DNA of 64,000 nt from Pedobacter sp. ISL-64 (GTDB lineage: Bacteria > Bacteroidota > Bacteroidia > Sphingobacteriales > Sphingobacteriaceae): the NCBI RefSeq assembly GCF_018613605.1, contig NZ_JAGGPU010000010.1, positions 185,946 through 249,945 on the forward strand. The letters run 5' to 3'. A program made the translations under genes and the position numbers. Shown in pieces: positions 35,747-44,416 of the stretch (position 1 is the stretch's first letter; the number at the start of each line of letters is the position of its first letter). Below the pieces are notes generated by a model, which saw only the letters and a list, made by a program, of their open reading frames with translations, had not been told where the DNA came from and searched no databases.

Positions 35747-36016
35747 GATTCAAAAATTTTAGAAATGAAATACTTGGTAGAGTCCCCGCCTTACGCGGGG
35801 CTTGCTACGATTTGTAAATCAGAAGGCCTTCTGCAATTTTTGGGAAGTATGAGTGTCTGTCGCGGGAGCTAGTAACTGCTTCCCAAACCGGTTATTCACT
35901 ACCGCGATTTCTCCTCTTTTATTAATCAGTTTTTTAATTTAGCTTTGATAATGAATCGCCACCTGTGCTGATCAACGATACAAATATGGGGGCTTCAAAT
36001 CGCTAGTTATCAAAAG
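35747..36016. other. Divergent intergenic region
   Basis: About 360 bp separate the 64-aa gene from the divergent gene at 36109. This part holds the GC-rich hairpin CCCCGC-cttac-GCGGGG (35788-35804) and otherwise nothing I recognise. The 36017-36090 part is listed separately as a promoter. Confidence 0.4.
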
Positions 36017-36090
36017 ATTCCGTTCGTTCCTTTCATTCCGTTAGAATTCCGGTTAACCGTAAAAATTCCGGAAATTCCGTCTTATTTTTA
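36017..36090 (+). promoter_or_regulatory. Promoter with shared operator and five ATTCCG repeats
   Basis: TTCCGG-TTAA-CCGTAA (36047-36062) matches the operator of the neighbouring genes, and TATTTTTA (36083-36090) sits 20 bp downstream as a -7 element, 18 bp before the ATG. In addition ATTCCG occurs five times (36017, 36035, 36046, 36065, 36074), spaced 18, 11, 19 and 9 bp, roughly one or two helical turns apart. Confidence 0.6.
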
Positions 36091-36108
36091 CGACTAAATT
36101 TTTTAAAA

Positions 36109-37377
36109 ATGCCCGAAGAATATGGAAAAGCAGTCCTGACTGCTTATCAGAAAAAAAAGGAAGATGAAAGTTTATCCTCTAATTTGTTGAATCCTACTCC
36201 AGGAAGTTTGCGTGAAGAATGTCTGATTGTTTATCGTGAAAGACAACTTACTTCCAAAGACGAGGAAATACTTAGACAATTCTTTGGTGCCGCAGAACAA
36301 GGCAAAGGATATTTTGGTCTTATAAATAGCTCTTTTGCTTCAAAATTTAAGCAGATGCCCAAAATTATAAGGCGTGATGTACCAAATCCTGGAATAAAGT
36401 TTATTGAACTCTTGGCTTGGTTAATAGATTTTCAGCCAAGGACAAGCATATCTTATTACAATAGCTTTGATAAACAAGATATTATTGAAAAACCTGATGT
36501 CAAAATAGATAAAACACAAAACGAAACAACTGGTGATAATGATGGAGGGGAGCAGAAGCTTGAAAATGAAGGAAACAATATAATTGAAGAATCAGGCAAT
36601 AAGGACGAGGTAGAAAAGGGAAAAAAAGAACCAATGGAGGGGCCAAATACTATTGAACCATTTGGTGAAACAGAAAATAGAGGAGAAAAAGAGCCTGTAG
36701 TTAAACCAACAACTCCTCCTGTAATAATTATCCCTGTTAAAATTAATGATGGAGATAAAGGTGCAGACGAAACTATAAATGTAGATCCCCCTGGAGAACC
36801 AGTTTATGAACCCCGCTTCCCAACACGCCAAATCATTATTACTTGCATTACTTTACTTTTAATCGGTAGCGCCTCTTTTGTTGTCTGGGAAAACAGCGCA
36901 ACTACAATTAGGCTACCTAAAGCAGATGAGAAATCTATGTATTGGGATGGCGACCATTATGAGCCAATTAAAGATGGGGAGCAAAGGGCGGGTGCCACAG
37001 TAATTCCATTAAATATTCAAACCTTAAAACAGCAAAGAAAAATCAATTTGCCCGATACCTTAACCTCATATTCGCTAGGTAAAGTTTGGTATAGAGGCTA
37101 TGGGGCTAACCATGAATATTTTACGACTGCTGGCTTATATCCATCAGACACGTCAAGAGTATTAAAGAAACTTTCTACTGGTATATTAAAAAACCATATT
37201 TCTTATTATCGATATCTACTTACCCATTTAATATGGCTTTTATGTGCCACTTTTTTTATAAGCCTTTGTGGTTATTCGGCGAGTAAGATGAAGAGAAAAG
37301 TTACTGTTGATAATCAAGAGCAGAAGACTGATGAGCATATTGCCGATTATTCTGAAGCCCAATTAGCCCAACAATAG
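36109..37377 (+). CDS. Two-TM protein with cytosolic N-domain and acidic linker, unknown
   Basis: 422 aa. A folded N-terminal domain (about 1-130: PTPGSLREECLIVYRER, LTSKDEEILRQFFG) resembles uncharacterised Bacteroidota proteins. Then comes a ~110-residue acidic/Pro linker, a membrane helix (IIITCITLLLIGSASFVVW, ~244-262), a periplasmic domain (~265-360) and a second helix (LLTHLIWLLCATFFISLCGY). Both ends therefore face the cytosol. It could pass a signal across the membrane or anchor a complex. No enzymatic motif is visible. Confidence 0.65.
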   Translation: MPEEYGKAVLTAYQKKKEDESLSSNLLNPTPGSLREECLIVYRERQLTSKDEEILRQFFGAAEQGKGYFGLINSSFASKFKQMPKIIRRDVPNPGIKFIELLAWLIDFQPRTSISYYNSFDKQDIIEKPDVKIDKTQNETTGDNDGGEQKLENEGNNIIEESGNKDEVEKGKKEPMEGPNTIEPFGETENRGEKEPVVKPTTPPVIIIPVKINDGDKGADETINVDPPGEPVYEPRFPTRQIIITCITLLLIGSASFVVWENSATTIRLPKADEKSMYWDGDHYEPIKDGEQRAGATVIPLNIQTLKQQRKINLPDTLTSYSLGKVWYRGYGANHEYFTTAGLYPSDTSRVLKKLSTGILKNHISYYRYLLTHLIWLLCATFFISLCGYSASKMKRKVTVDNQEQKTDEHIADYSEAQLAQQ

Positions 37378-37396
37378 TTTAACCTATTATTGGGCT
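37365..37396 (+). terminator. Hairpin terminator overlapping the stop codon of the 422-aa gene
   Basis: AGCCCAACAATAG (37365-37377) pairs with CTATTATTGGGCT (37384-37396) with one mismatch. It can end transcription from both sides, as the flanking genes converge. Confidence 0.6.
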
Positions 37397-37465
37397 ATGA
37401 GATGTGTTAGCGGTGATTAATGCTTTAACCCAGATGGATCACACCTGAATAAAGCATTGCTGTAT

Positions 37466-38017
37466 TTATTTGCCCCAGTTTACCGGGATGTTATTTTTTT
37501 GGGCGTAGGCTTTGCCTTTTTCCATTAGTGCATTAAAGTTTTGCTCAAAGCGGGCACCATATTTTTGGTCGATGCTGTCAATAATTTCATCTTTGGCACT
37601 TTGGCTGCCTTTACTGTCGCACAGTTTGGCGTAAGCGAGGTATTCGTTTTTATAAACGGGGATGACCAATTCGTACAATTGCTGGGAAAGGGCTTTAATT
37701 TCTTTTTCTTCATCGCCAGAGGTGGAGAGCTTTTTTACCTTTTCCAGCGACTGCTCGAGGTATAATATTTTGTTGTTGAGGTTGGTAGCGGCTTCGTTGC
37801 CTTTCTTTTTACTGGATGGGATATCGGGATATTCTTTGGTTTCGTCGTTTAGGTGGCGGGCCAGGTCGGCGCTGGCAAAATCGTTGATTATGTTGGTGTT
37901 TAAGATCGTAATGTCGAAAAAATGTTCTGGTGTTTCGGAACAGGCCGAGCAGAAAAGGCTAAGCAGGATTAAAAGGGATACGAATGGTTTTGGCGATAGT
38001 GCTGGTAGTTTATTCAT
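37466..38017 (-). CDS. Lipoprotein-like hypothetical protein
   Basis: 183 aa. N-terminal hydrophobic segment followed by FCSACSE, a plausible lipobox (Cys at about 27). The mature part is helical with coiled-coil character (NKILYLEQSLEKVKKLSTSG). Unknown family. Convergent with the 422-aa gene. Confidence 0.68.
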   Translation of the reverse strand: MNKLPALSPKPFVSLLILLSLFCSACSETPEHFFDITILNTNIINDFASADLARHLNDETKEYPDIPSSKKKGNEAATNLNNKILYLEQSLEKVKKLSTSGDEEKEIKALSQQLYELVIPVYKNEYLAYAKLCDSKGSQSAKDEIIDSIDQKYGARFEQNFNALMEKGKAYAQKNNIPVNWGK

Positions 38018-38622
38018 GAGCTAAAATGGGGTTTTCCTTATGAAATTTAAGCTTCGGTAGAAGCAAAGATTAGGCCGAGTTTTTAGTTGAGAGCCGGGAG
38101 ATGGAGTTCAATTAAAGCGCTATTCTCTGTGCGTCGTCATTCCCAAGATGATTGAGATGCATTGAGCGGTTTCCACTTGCGTGGGATTGACGATTGCTTT
38201 TGCTTCGGTCGATGACGATCTATCTACTAGAGCCTGGCAATTGTAGCGTAATATAAGAGGCTTATATGTTAAAAAACATTACAACCCAACGCTGCGGCCT
38301 TTACGCCTTCTCTCTGTGCGCTTTGCGGTTAAAAAGTATGGAAAATGTAAGATGAATTGTGGAAACAGTCGGGCGTTTGGCGGGGAGCGATTAGCGCTGA
38401 TTAAACAATGCTGAAGCCTATATGGTCAAATGATATGGAATGGGATACTCGGTTTGGTTTACAATTAACCGAATAAACCATTGCCGAATGAACCAACAAT
38501 AATGTAACCCAACATGAGGTATTGATAATGAACTGCTTAATATGTAGATTTAGTTTTATTTTATAGCCTGCTTGAGCCTACACCAATATTCTTGTTATTG
38601 AGTTAAAACCAAAAGACCCATT
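38018..38622. other. Intergenic region with REP-like repeat
   Basis: 605 bases with no gene seen on either strand. The part 38137-38220 resembles the dispersed palindromes of this genome (CGTCATTCCCAAGATG at one end, CGATGACGATC at the other). The rest is AT-rich, and the promoter for 38623 must lie near its right end. Confidence 0.45.
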
Positions 38623-38979
38623 ATGAAAGAATCAGAGTTAACGGAAAAGAAACGACGTTTCATTAAGCGCACTTATTTCGGTGTATCAGACAATCCGCTT
38701 GATGATGTAAATCCATTTGATGCCTGGGATGAATTTTTAGCGGCCAAGGTAAAGGATATGAATTGGGGGATAGATCCTGATGCCATTAAAAGATCAAAAA
38801 TCAGGTTTGCCTATAATTTTAACCAGATTTTAGTGCATTATAATGTTTTGCTGGCGCTTGAAGATATCCTGGTCGACCTGGATAAGGATACGCAGACCAA
38901 CGAAGCGATGATAAACACCTGGGCTGATAAGGCCGTTTTTCCAAGTGATAAGCTTACCACTAGAGCGATAGGAAAATGA
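38623..38979 (+). CDS. Small cytosolic hypothetical protein
   Basis: 118 aa without export signal. N-terminal basic stretch (KKRRFIKRTYFGVSDNPLDD) and a helical remainder (FNQILVHYNVLLALEDILVD). Not recognised. Its last bases overlap the next gene by 4 bp (ATGA), so the pair is translationally coupled. Confidence 0.65.
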   Translation: MKESELTEKKRRFIKRTYFGVSDNPLDDVNPFDAWDEFLAAKVKDMNWGIDPDAIKRSKIRFAYNFNQILVHYNVLLALEDILVDLDKDTQTNEAMINTWADKAVFPSDKLTTRAIGK

Positions 38980-39998
38980 AAAGGGCGCTATTATTGATCT
39001 CTTGCCTGGGTTTTGGAAGCCTGGCAGCTGCACAAACAACTGGTGCCGATACCCTGGTAAAAAAAAGTATGGTAGAAGCGTCGGGTTCGTTTAAAGTATT
39101 CGATAAATATGGGCTAAAACTTGACCTTAAATTTATCGATCCGGAAAAAGGATCATTCGGGATTGATTATCAGTTTCAACTGGATAAAAAACTATTGGGC
39201 AAGGACCCGGCTAAAATTAATAAACTTAACCTATCATTAGGCAGCAGGGGTTTTGTAACCGTTGCTGAGGATAAAAACAAAAACAGCAGCCTGATTTCGG
39301 AAATTAAATTGGAGGGGCAGCCCCTGTTTCACGTAAAAGGCAAAGACCTTGGGCCGCGTAGCAATATAGATCCGCTGGCAGATGATGACCCAGAGCTACC
39401 TCCCGGAAAAGACCCTCTTGTTCAACAAATACGTGATCAGACCGCACAGGTAGCTTCGCCTTTGTGGCTATCATTTAACCTGCATGCGAAACATGAAACC
39501 ACACAGGATTTCAGGAATTACGATTTTGCATTTGGCCCGCAACTTTCTGTTTCCACTTCTTACCTGAGTTCGATTCTCGATTTTCCTTTTGGTTTGTTAA
39601 GGGCAGCAAAAAACAACAATCCCAGGCAGTTGGATTTATCTGTCGGTTATGATTACGTAACCGGCGCCAATAAAACCAGCCTTGCCCCTTTGCTTGAAGA
39701 CTCAAAATTTATGAACAGGTTAAATCTTAAAGCTGAATGGGAAACGGGTATACTTTCCGGAAATGAGCGGATCGCTTTTTTATTCGATTCGTATTACGAC
39801 CTCGACCGTAATTTATTGTTGAAAAACGCAGGTAAAGACTGGAATTACTTTTACATGATCAGGATAGAAAAGCTGCTTAAAATTAATTTAGGTCCGGGCA
39901 CCAAAACCAAGATTGCGATCAAGTATACTGCAGGTGAGCTTCCACCAAATTTCGATAAAGGTTTTGTTCTTGGCGGAGGTTTTTCTATCGATTTTTAG
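38976..39998 (+). CDS. Outer-membrane-like beta-rich secreted protein
   Basis: 340 aa with a signal peptide (MKRALLLISCLGFGSLAAAQ). The mature protein is rich in alternating hydrophobic strands (LSFNLHAKHETTQDFRNYDF, FGPQLSVSTSYLSSILDF) and ends in a strand with terminal aromatic Phe (GGGFSIDF), the usual ending of outer-membrane barrels. Family not recognised. It is coupled to the cytosolic 118-aa protein. Confidence 0.65.
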   Translation: MKRALLLISCLGFGSLAAAQTTGADTLVKKSMVEASGSFKVFDKYGLKLDLKFIDPEKGSFGIDYQFQLDKKLLGKDPAKINKLNLSLGSRGFVTVAEDKNKNSSLISEIKLEGQPLFHVKGKDLGPRSNIDPLADDDPELPPGKDPLVQQIRDQTAQVASPLWLSFNLHAKHETTQDFRNYDFAFGPQLSVSTSYLSSILDFPFGLLRAAKNNNPRQLDLSVGYDYVTGANKTSLAPLLEDSKFMNRLNLKAEWETGILSGNERIAFLFDSYYDLDRNLLLKNAGKDWNYFYMIRIEKLLKINLGPGTKTKIAIKYTAGELPPNFDKGFVLGGGFSIDF

Positions 39999-40234
39999 TG
40001 AAATGCCTTAAAAGAACGACGCGCCAAATGATGCGCCAGTTCCGTCTGCTTTGCGCCTTTGTGATTAAATGACGGGTGATGCTTTTCAAAATCTTTGTAG
40101 GTAGTATGATAGATACTGAAACAAGTTCAGTATGATGGAACGGGAACTGTTGTTTACGAAATTGCGATTAAAATTGATAAGCGCTTAGCTTTAGGCATAA
40201 TGCAACTTTAACCAATGACTGATGAACAACTGAA

Positions 40235-41272
40235 CTACATCCCCTCCTTCAAACTATATACTTCTCCTTCATAAACCCCCACCAATAACTGCACTGCCAT
40301 TTTGCTTCTTTGCCCGGTTTGGCAATAACACACTACTTTTTTGTTTTTTGGGATAGCTGCAAGCGACTCCCTGAGTTCGTACAGTGAAAGGTTGATGCCT
40401 CCAATATTGCCGTCTTCGTGTTCGTAGCTTTCGCGTACATCAATTAAAAAAACTTCATCAGCGTTGGTTTCCAGCCAGCGATCTAATGTTGTGCTATCGA
40501 TTTCTGGTAGCGCTTTATCGGTTTTGGCAGGTGCTGGTTTTGCGGTATCGGTTGGTTTTTTTGAGGCAATTTTAAATACCAGCACGGCATTGTTCAATGC
40601 ATTAACAGTCATTAGTTTGCCCGAAAGTGTTTCGCCAATGCCACAGATTAATTTTAAAGCTTCATTGGCCATATACAAACCTATTAGGCCTGGTAAAATG
40701 CCAATTACCCCTCCTTCTACACAGTCAATATTTTCAGTTGGTGGCGCTGCATAGAGGTCTCTATAGTTTGCGCTACCCTGGTGGTTAAATACCGCAACCT
40801 GACCTTCGAACTGTAAAATAGAACCGAAAATAAGTGTTTTGCCTAAAGCCACACAGGTATCGTTTACCAGGTAGCGGGTGGTAAAATTATCCGAGCAATC
40901 GACTACCAGATCATAATTCTCGCAAATACTCAGCGCATTATCAGCCCTAAAACGTTCGTGACAGGCACTGAAGCCCACATGCGGATTAAGCAATTGGAGT
41001 TTTGCAGCGGCAATTTTTGCTTTAGGTTGCCCAATATCAGTATGGTTATACAAAATTTGCCGGTGCAGGTTGCTCAATTCTACCACATCATCATCTACAA
41101 TTCCGATTGTTCCTATGCCCGCTGCGGCCAAATACTGCAATACCGGGCAACCTAAACCACCTGCGCCGATAACCAATACTTTGGCGGCTTTTAGCTTTTC
41201 CTGTCCGGAGAGGCCCAGTTCGGGCAGGATCATCTGCCTGTTGTAACGGTTCAGTTCTTCTTTTATTAACAT
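40235..41272 (-). CDS. thiF: ThiF/MoeB-type sulfur-carrier adenylyltransferase with rhodanese domain
   Basis: 345 aa from the ATG at 41272. E1-like domain: RYNRQMILPELGLSGQEKL, nucleotide loop VIGAGGLGCPVLQYLAAAG, DDDVVELSNLHRQ. A C-terminal rhodanese domain (~250-345) has active-site Cys in CQTGQRS. It adenylates the C-terminal glycine of ThiS, the rhodanese part probably supplying sulfur. The zinc Cys pairs usual in MoeB are not evident. The start overlaps the thiH stop (ATGTTAA). Confidence 0.88.
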   Translation of the reverse strand: MLIKEELNRYNRQMILPELGLSGQEKLKAAKVLVIGAGGLGCPVLQYLAAAGIGTIGIVDDDVVELSNLHRQILYNHTDIGQPKAKIAAAKLQLLNPHVGFSACHERFRADNALSICENYDLVVDCSDNFTTRYLVNDTCVALGKTLIFGSILQFEGQVAVFNHQGSANYRDLYAAPPTENIDCVEGGVIGILPGLIGLYMANEALKLICGIGETLSGKLMTVNALNNAVLVFKIASKKPTDTAKPAPAKTDKALPEIDSTTLDRWLETNADEVFLIDVRESYEHEDGNIGGINLSLYELRESLAAIPKNKKVVCYCQTGQRSKMAVQLLVGVYEGEVYSLKEGM

Positions 41273-42390
41273 GATTTTTGGATCAAACTCATATCCCAAT
41301 CTTTCCAAATAGGCTCATAACCCTGTTTTCTGATCATGGCCGCAATTTCCTGTGCCGAACGTTCGTCAGATATTTCGAACTGCTCTAAGGATTGCGGTTC
41401 TACCTGGTAACCACCCGGATTGGTTTTAGAACCGGCACTAATAGCAGTAATACCCAACTTAATCACCTGGTTTCTGAAAGCTACCGTTTCGCGGGTAGAA
41501 ATAGACAGCTCTACTTCACTGTTGAATAAGCGGTAAGCACAGATCAGTTGCACTAATTCCTTATCGTTCATCACTACTTTAGGTTCTAAGCCGCCGCTAA
41601 AAGGCCGCAGCCTGGGGAAAGAAATACTGAATTTACTTTGCCAATATTGTTTTTCGAGATAAGAGAGATGCAGGGCCGTAAAAAATGAATCTGTACGCCA
41701 GTCTTCCAAGCCAATTAATACGCCAAGCCCCATTTTATGGATTCCTGCCTGCCCCAAACGGTCAGGCGTTTCTAAGCGGTACAGAAAGTTCGATTTTTTG
41801 CCTTTTGGATGGTGCTTTCGGTAGTCATCCTGATGGTAGGTTTCCTGGTAAACCAATACCGTATTTAGCCCGTGCGGAATAAGGGTTTCGTAGTCGGCTA
41901 CATCCAAAGGCTGCACCTCCATAGATATATGGGCAAAATGTGGGCTGATGAGGTCTAATACTTTTTTAAAGTAATCGGTGTGCACACTTTGGTTGGCTTC
42001 GCCGGTAACGAGCAAAACATGGTCGTAACCCATTCCTTTAATTACCGCAACTTCCTGCATAATTTCCATTGGGTTGAGCGTTCTCCGTCTTACTTTATTG
42101 TCATAACTGAAACCACAATAGGTACAGATATTATTGCATTCGTTGGAGAGGTAAAGCGGGATGTACATTTGTATTACCCGACCGAAACGGTCTAAAGTTA
42201 ATCGCTGGCTAATCTGCGCCATATCTTCGAGATAAGGCAGCGCTGCGGGAGAAATAAGCGCCTTAAAATCTTCCAGATCGCGCTGTGTATTGCGCAATGC
42301 CCGTTCTACATCTGCAGCTGTTTTATCGTAAATACTGGCCCTGGTATCGTCCCAATTGTGGGATTCGAATACCTCGTTAAAACTCTTCAT
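41266..42390 (-). CDS. thiH: 2-iminoacetate synthase (tyrosine lyase) ThiH
   Basis: 374 aa radical-SAM enzyme; the iron-sulfur motif is CNNICTYCGF (Cys-x3-Cys-x2-Cys). It splits tyrosine to dehydroglycine and p-cresol for thiazole formation with ThiG. Length and the C-terminal biotin/thiamin-synthesis region (SKTNPGGY) are typical. It overlaps thiG by 14 bp. Confidence 0.95.
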   Translation of the reverse strand: MKSFNEVFESHNWDDTRASIYDKTAADVERALRNTQRDLEDFKALISPAALPYLEDMAQISQRLTLDRFGRVIQMYIPLYLSNECNNICTYCGFSYDNKVRRRTLNPMEIMQEVAVIKGMGYDHVLLVTGEANQSVHTDYFKKVLDLISPHFAHISMEVQPLDVADYETLIPHGLNTVLVYQETYHQDDYRKHHPKGKKSNFLYRLETPDRLGQAGIHKMGLGVLIGLEDWRTDSFFTALHLSYLEKQYWQSKFSISFPRLRPFSGGLEPKVVMNDKELVQLICAYRLFNSEVELSISTRETVAFRNQVIKLGITAISAGSKTNPGGYQVEPQSLEQFEISDERSAQEIAAMIRKQGYEPIWKDWDMSLIQKSC

Positions 42391-43147
42391 CTAAAAATGC
42401 GGTTAGTGGACTGCTTGCTGCAGCATAGTGTGTTTGGGCGCCTAGTTTAGACTCGAAAGCCATTCTTCCGGCTTCTACAGCCATTTTAAAGGCAATAGCC
42501 ATATTGGTTGGGTCTTTGGCTATGGCAATGGCGGTGTTCACCAAAACGGCATCAGCACCAATTTCCATGGCTTTGGCAGCATCAGATGGCGCACCTATCC
42601 CGGCATCAATAATAACCGGGACCCTGCTCTGGCTGATGATAATCTCTAAAAAATCGATCGTTCTTAATCCCTTGTTACTGCCAATTGGGGAGCCCAGCGG
42701 CATTACTGCTGCCGTGCCCACATCTTCCAAACGTTTACATAAAACCGGGTCGGCATGGATATATGGCAAAACCACAAAACCGAGTTTAACCAGTTCTTCA
42801 GTGGCTTTTAAGGTTTCGATCGGATCTGGCATGAGGTATTTCGGATCTGGGTGGATTTCCAGTTTGATCCAGTTGGTTTCTAAGGCTTCGCGTGCCAGCT
42901 GAGCGGCAAAAACGGCTTCTTTTGCATTGCGCACACCAGAGGTGTTGGGCAATAAATTGATGTGCGGATATTTAAGGTGATGAAGGATATCGTCGTCCTT
43001 GCCTTTTAAATCTACACGTTTGAGCGCTACGGTAACCAGTTCGGAGGCCGAGGCAATTAAGGCACTTTCCATCTCTTTGGCAGAACTGAATTTTCCGGTG
43101 CCGGTAAAGAGGCGAGAGCTAAAGGTTTGATCTGCTATGGTTAACAT
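42377..43147 (-). CDS. thiG: Thiazole synthase ThiG
   Basis: 256 aa TIM-barrel enzyme: SRLFTGTGKFSS, VTVALKRVDLKG (Schiff-base Lys region), NTSGVRNAKEA and MPLGSPIGSNKGLRT are all family hallmarks. It joins deoxyxylulose 5-phosphate, the ThiS thiocarboxylate and dehydroglycine to the thiazole phosphate. Between thiE and thiH in the operon. Confidence 0.97.
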   Translation of the reverse strand: MLTIADQTFSSRLFTGTGKFSSAKEMESALIASASELVTVALKRVDLKGKDDDILHHLKYPHINLLPNTSGVRNAKEAVFAAQLAREALETNWIKLEIHPDPKYLMPDPIETLKATEELVKLGFVVLPYIHADPVLCKRLEDVGTAAVMPLGSPIGSNKGLRTIDFLEIIISQSRVPVIIDAGIGAPSDAAKAMEIGADAVLVNTAIAIAKDPTNMAIAFKMAVEAGRMAFESKLGAQTHYAAASSPLTAFLDEEF

Positions 43148-43158
43148 ATCTGTAATTT

Positions 43159-43794
43159 TTAAATCGAATGAATACTGAACTTGCCGTTGATTTCTTCAAT
43201 AACCGCAGCCGTTTGTGTTTGGTTGGTGAGCGCTGCCGAGATGGCGATTCCGTAAATTCCGGTTTCGAGTATAGCCGGAATATCAGCGGCTTCAATGCCA
43301 CCTATGGCGATAATGGGGGTGTTAATTCCAGCTTTTCGCACTGTTTCCATTAGTTTGTGGTAGCCCGCTAAGCCCACAACCGGGCTCAGGTTTTCTTTGG
43401 TCCGGGTAAACCTAAAGGGGCCAAGGCCAATATAATCGGCACCCTCTGCTACCCTTTGCAAAATGTGTTCGAAGGTATTGGCTGTACCGCCGATGATCTG
43501 GTGTTTGCTGATAATTTTCCTGGCTTCGGAAATGGGCATATCCTGCAGGCCCAGGTGTACGCCATAACTATTTACGGCTTTTGCCAGGTGCGGAAAATCA
43601 TTTATGATAAGCTTGGCACCATACTTTTCGCATAAAGCCTGCGCGGCTTTTGCAAAAGGCAGGATTTCGGCTTCGGCCTGGTTTTTAATGCGGAGCTGGA
43701 TCCATTTTCCGCCAGCTTGGAGCACCTGCTCAATGGCATCGATATGGGTACCTGTTCGGGGTGCTTGCGAAATATATTGTAATGGGTGAATCAT
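43159..43794 (-). CDS. thiE: Thiamine phosphate synthase ThiE
   Basis: 211 aa TIM barrel with WIQLRIKNQ, LIINDFPHLAKAVNSYGVHL, GADYIGLGPFRFTRTKEN and IAIGGIEAADIPA, as in ThiE. It condenses HMP-pyrophosphate with thiazole phosphate. The classic TxTK motif is present as TRTK. It lies 10 bp downstream of the second ThiE-like gene. Confidence 0.92.
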   Translation of the reverse strand: MIHPLQYISQAPRTGTHIDAIEQVLQAGGKWIQLRIKNQAEAEILPFAKAAQALCEKYGAKLIINDFPHLAKAVNSYGVHLGLQDMPISEARKIISKHQIIGGTANTFEHILQRVAEGADYIGLGPFRFTRTKENLSPVVGLAGYHKLMETVRKAGINTPIIAIGGIEAADIPAILETGIYGIAISAALTNQTQTAAVIEEINGKFSIHSI

Positions 43795-43804
43795 ATTGAT
43801 GTTT

Positions 43805-44410
43805 TTAAAACGGTTGATGGTGCGCCAGGCAATGTTGTTGTGCTTTTTTAAAATTGATTAAGGCTTGAGCGGGATCGTTCCAGATGCAGCCCAATAGCGC
43901 AATGCCATCGAAATTCATTTCTTTTACCTGATCGATCTGGTTGAGGCCAATGCCACCCAAAGCGATTAATTTTGTATTGCTGTTAGGTTTGTTTAAATGA
44001 AAACCTGGAGGAATAACCCCCATGTAACCTGGCTTGGAAAGGCTGTTGAATACCGGGCCATAAAAACTGTAATGGTATGGCCTAATCCGATCTATATCTG
44101 ATAACTGATGAATAGATGTGCTCCATATATGCTTTTGCGGCGGCAAGGTATTGGGCATAATATTTTTTCTAAAGCTTTCAGTATGGTGGATTCTATGAAT
44201 ATTATAATTATTGGCCAGTGCATGGAAATGGTGTAAGGCAATGCGTGGATGGTATTCTGGTAAAATGCCTTCCACAATTTTACGATACCCGGCTTCATCG
44301 GCATTTTCCTTGCGCAAATGGAAAATCTGTAAACCGGCTTCGAAAAGCTGATTTACAAGATGGCATTCTTCCTTAAAAAGGATTGGCTTGGCAATTACAA
44401 TCAATTCCAT
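43805..44410 (-). CDS. ThiE/TenI-like protein
   Basis: 201 aa. It keeps the fold signature (IFHLRKENADEAGYRKIVEG, IALGGIGLNQIDQVKEMNFD), but the catalytic loops differ from the neighbouring ThiE: the phosphate loop reads YGPVFNSLSKPGYMG. It is more like TenI or a diverged ThiE and may act as the thiazole tautomerase of the pathway. It lies 6 bp after thiC and 10 bp before thiE. Confidence 0.8.
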   Translation of the reverse strand: MELIVIAKPILFKEECHLVNQLFEAGLQIFHLRKENADEAGYRKIVEGILPEYHPRIALHHFHALANNYNIHRIHHTESFRKNIMPNTLPPQKHIWSTSIHQLSDIDRIRPYHYSFYGPVFNSLSKPGYMGVIPPGFHLNKPNSNTKLIALGGIGLNQIDQVKEMNFDGIALLGCIWNDPAQALINFKKAQQHCLAHHQPF

Positions 44411-44416
44411 AGCGGT

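Noticed and set aside
35755..35810. GC-rich hairpin as a terminator of the 422-aa gene side
   Set aside because: It lies in a divergent gap with no T-run and no gene ending there.
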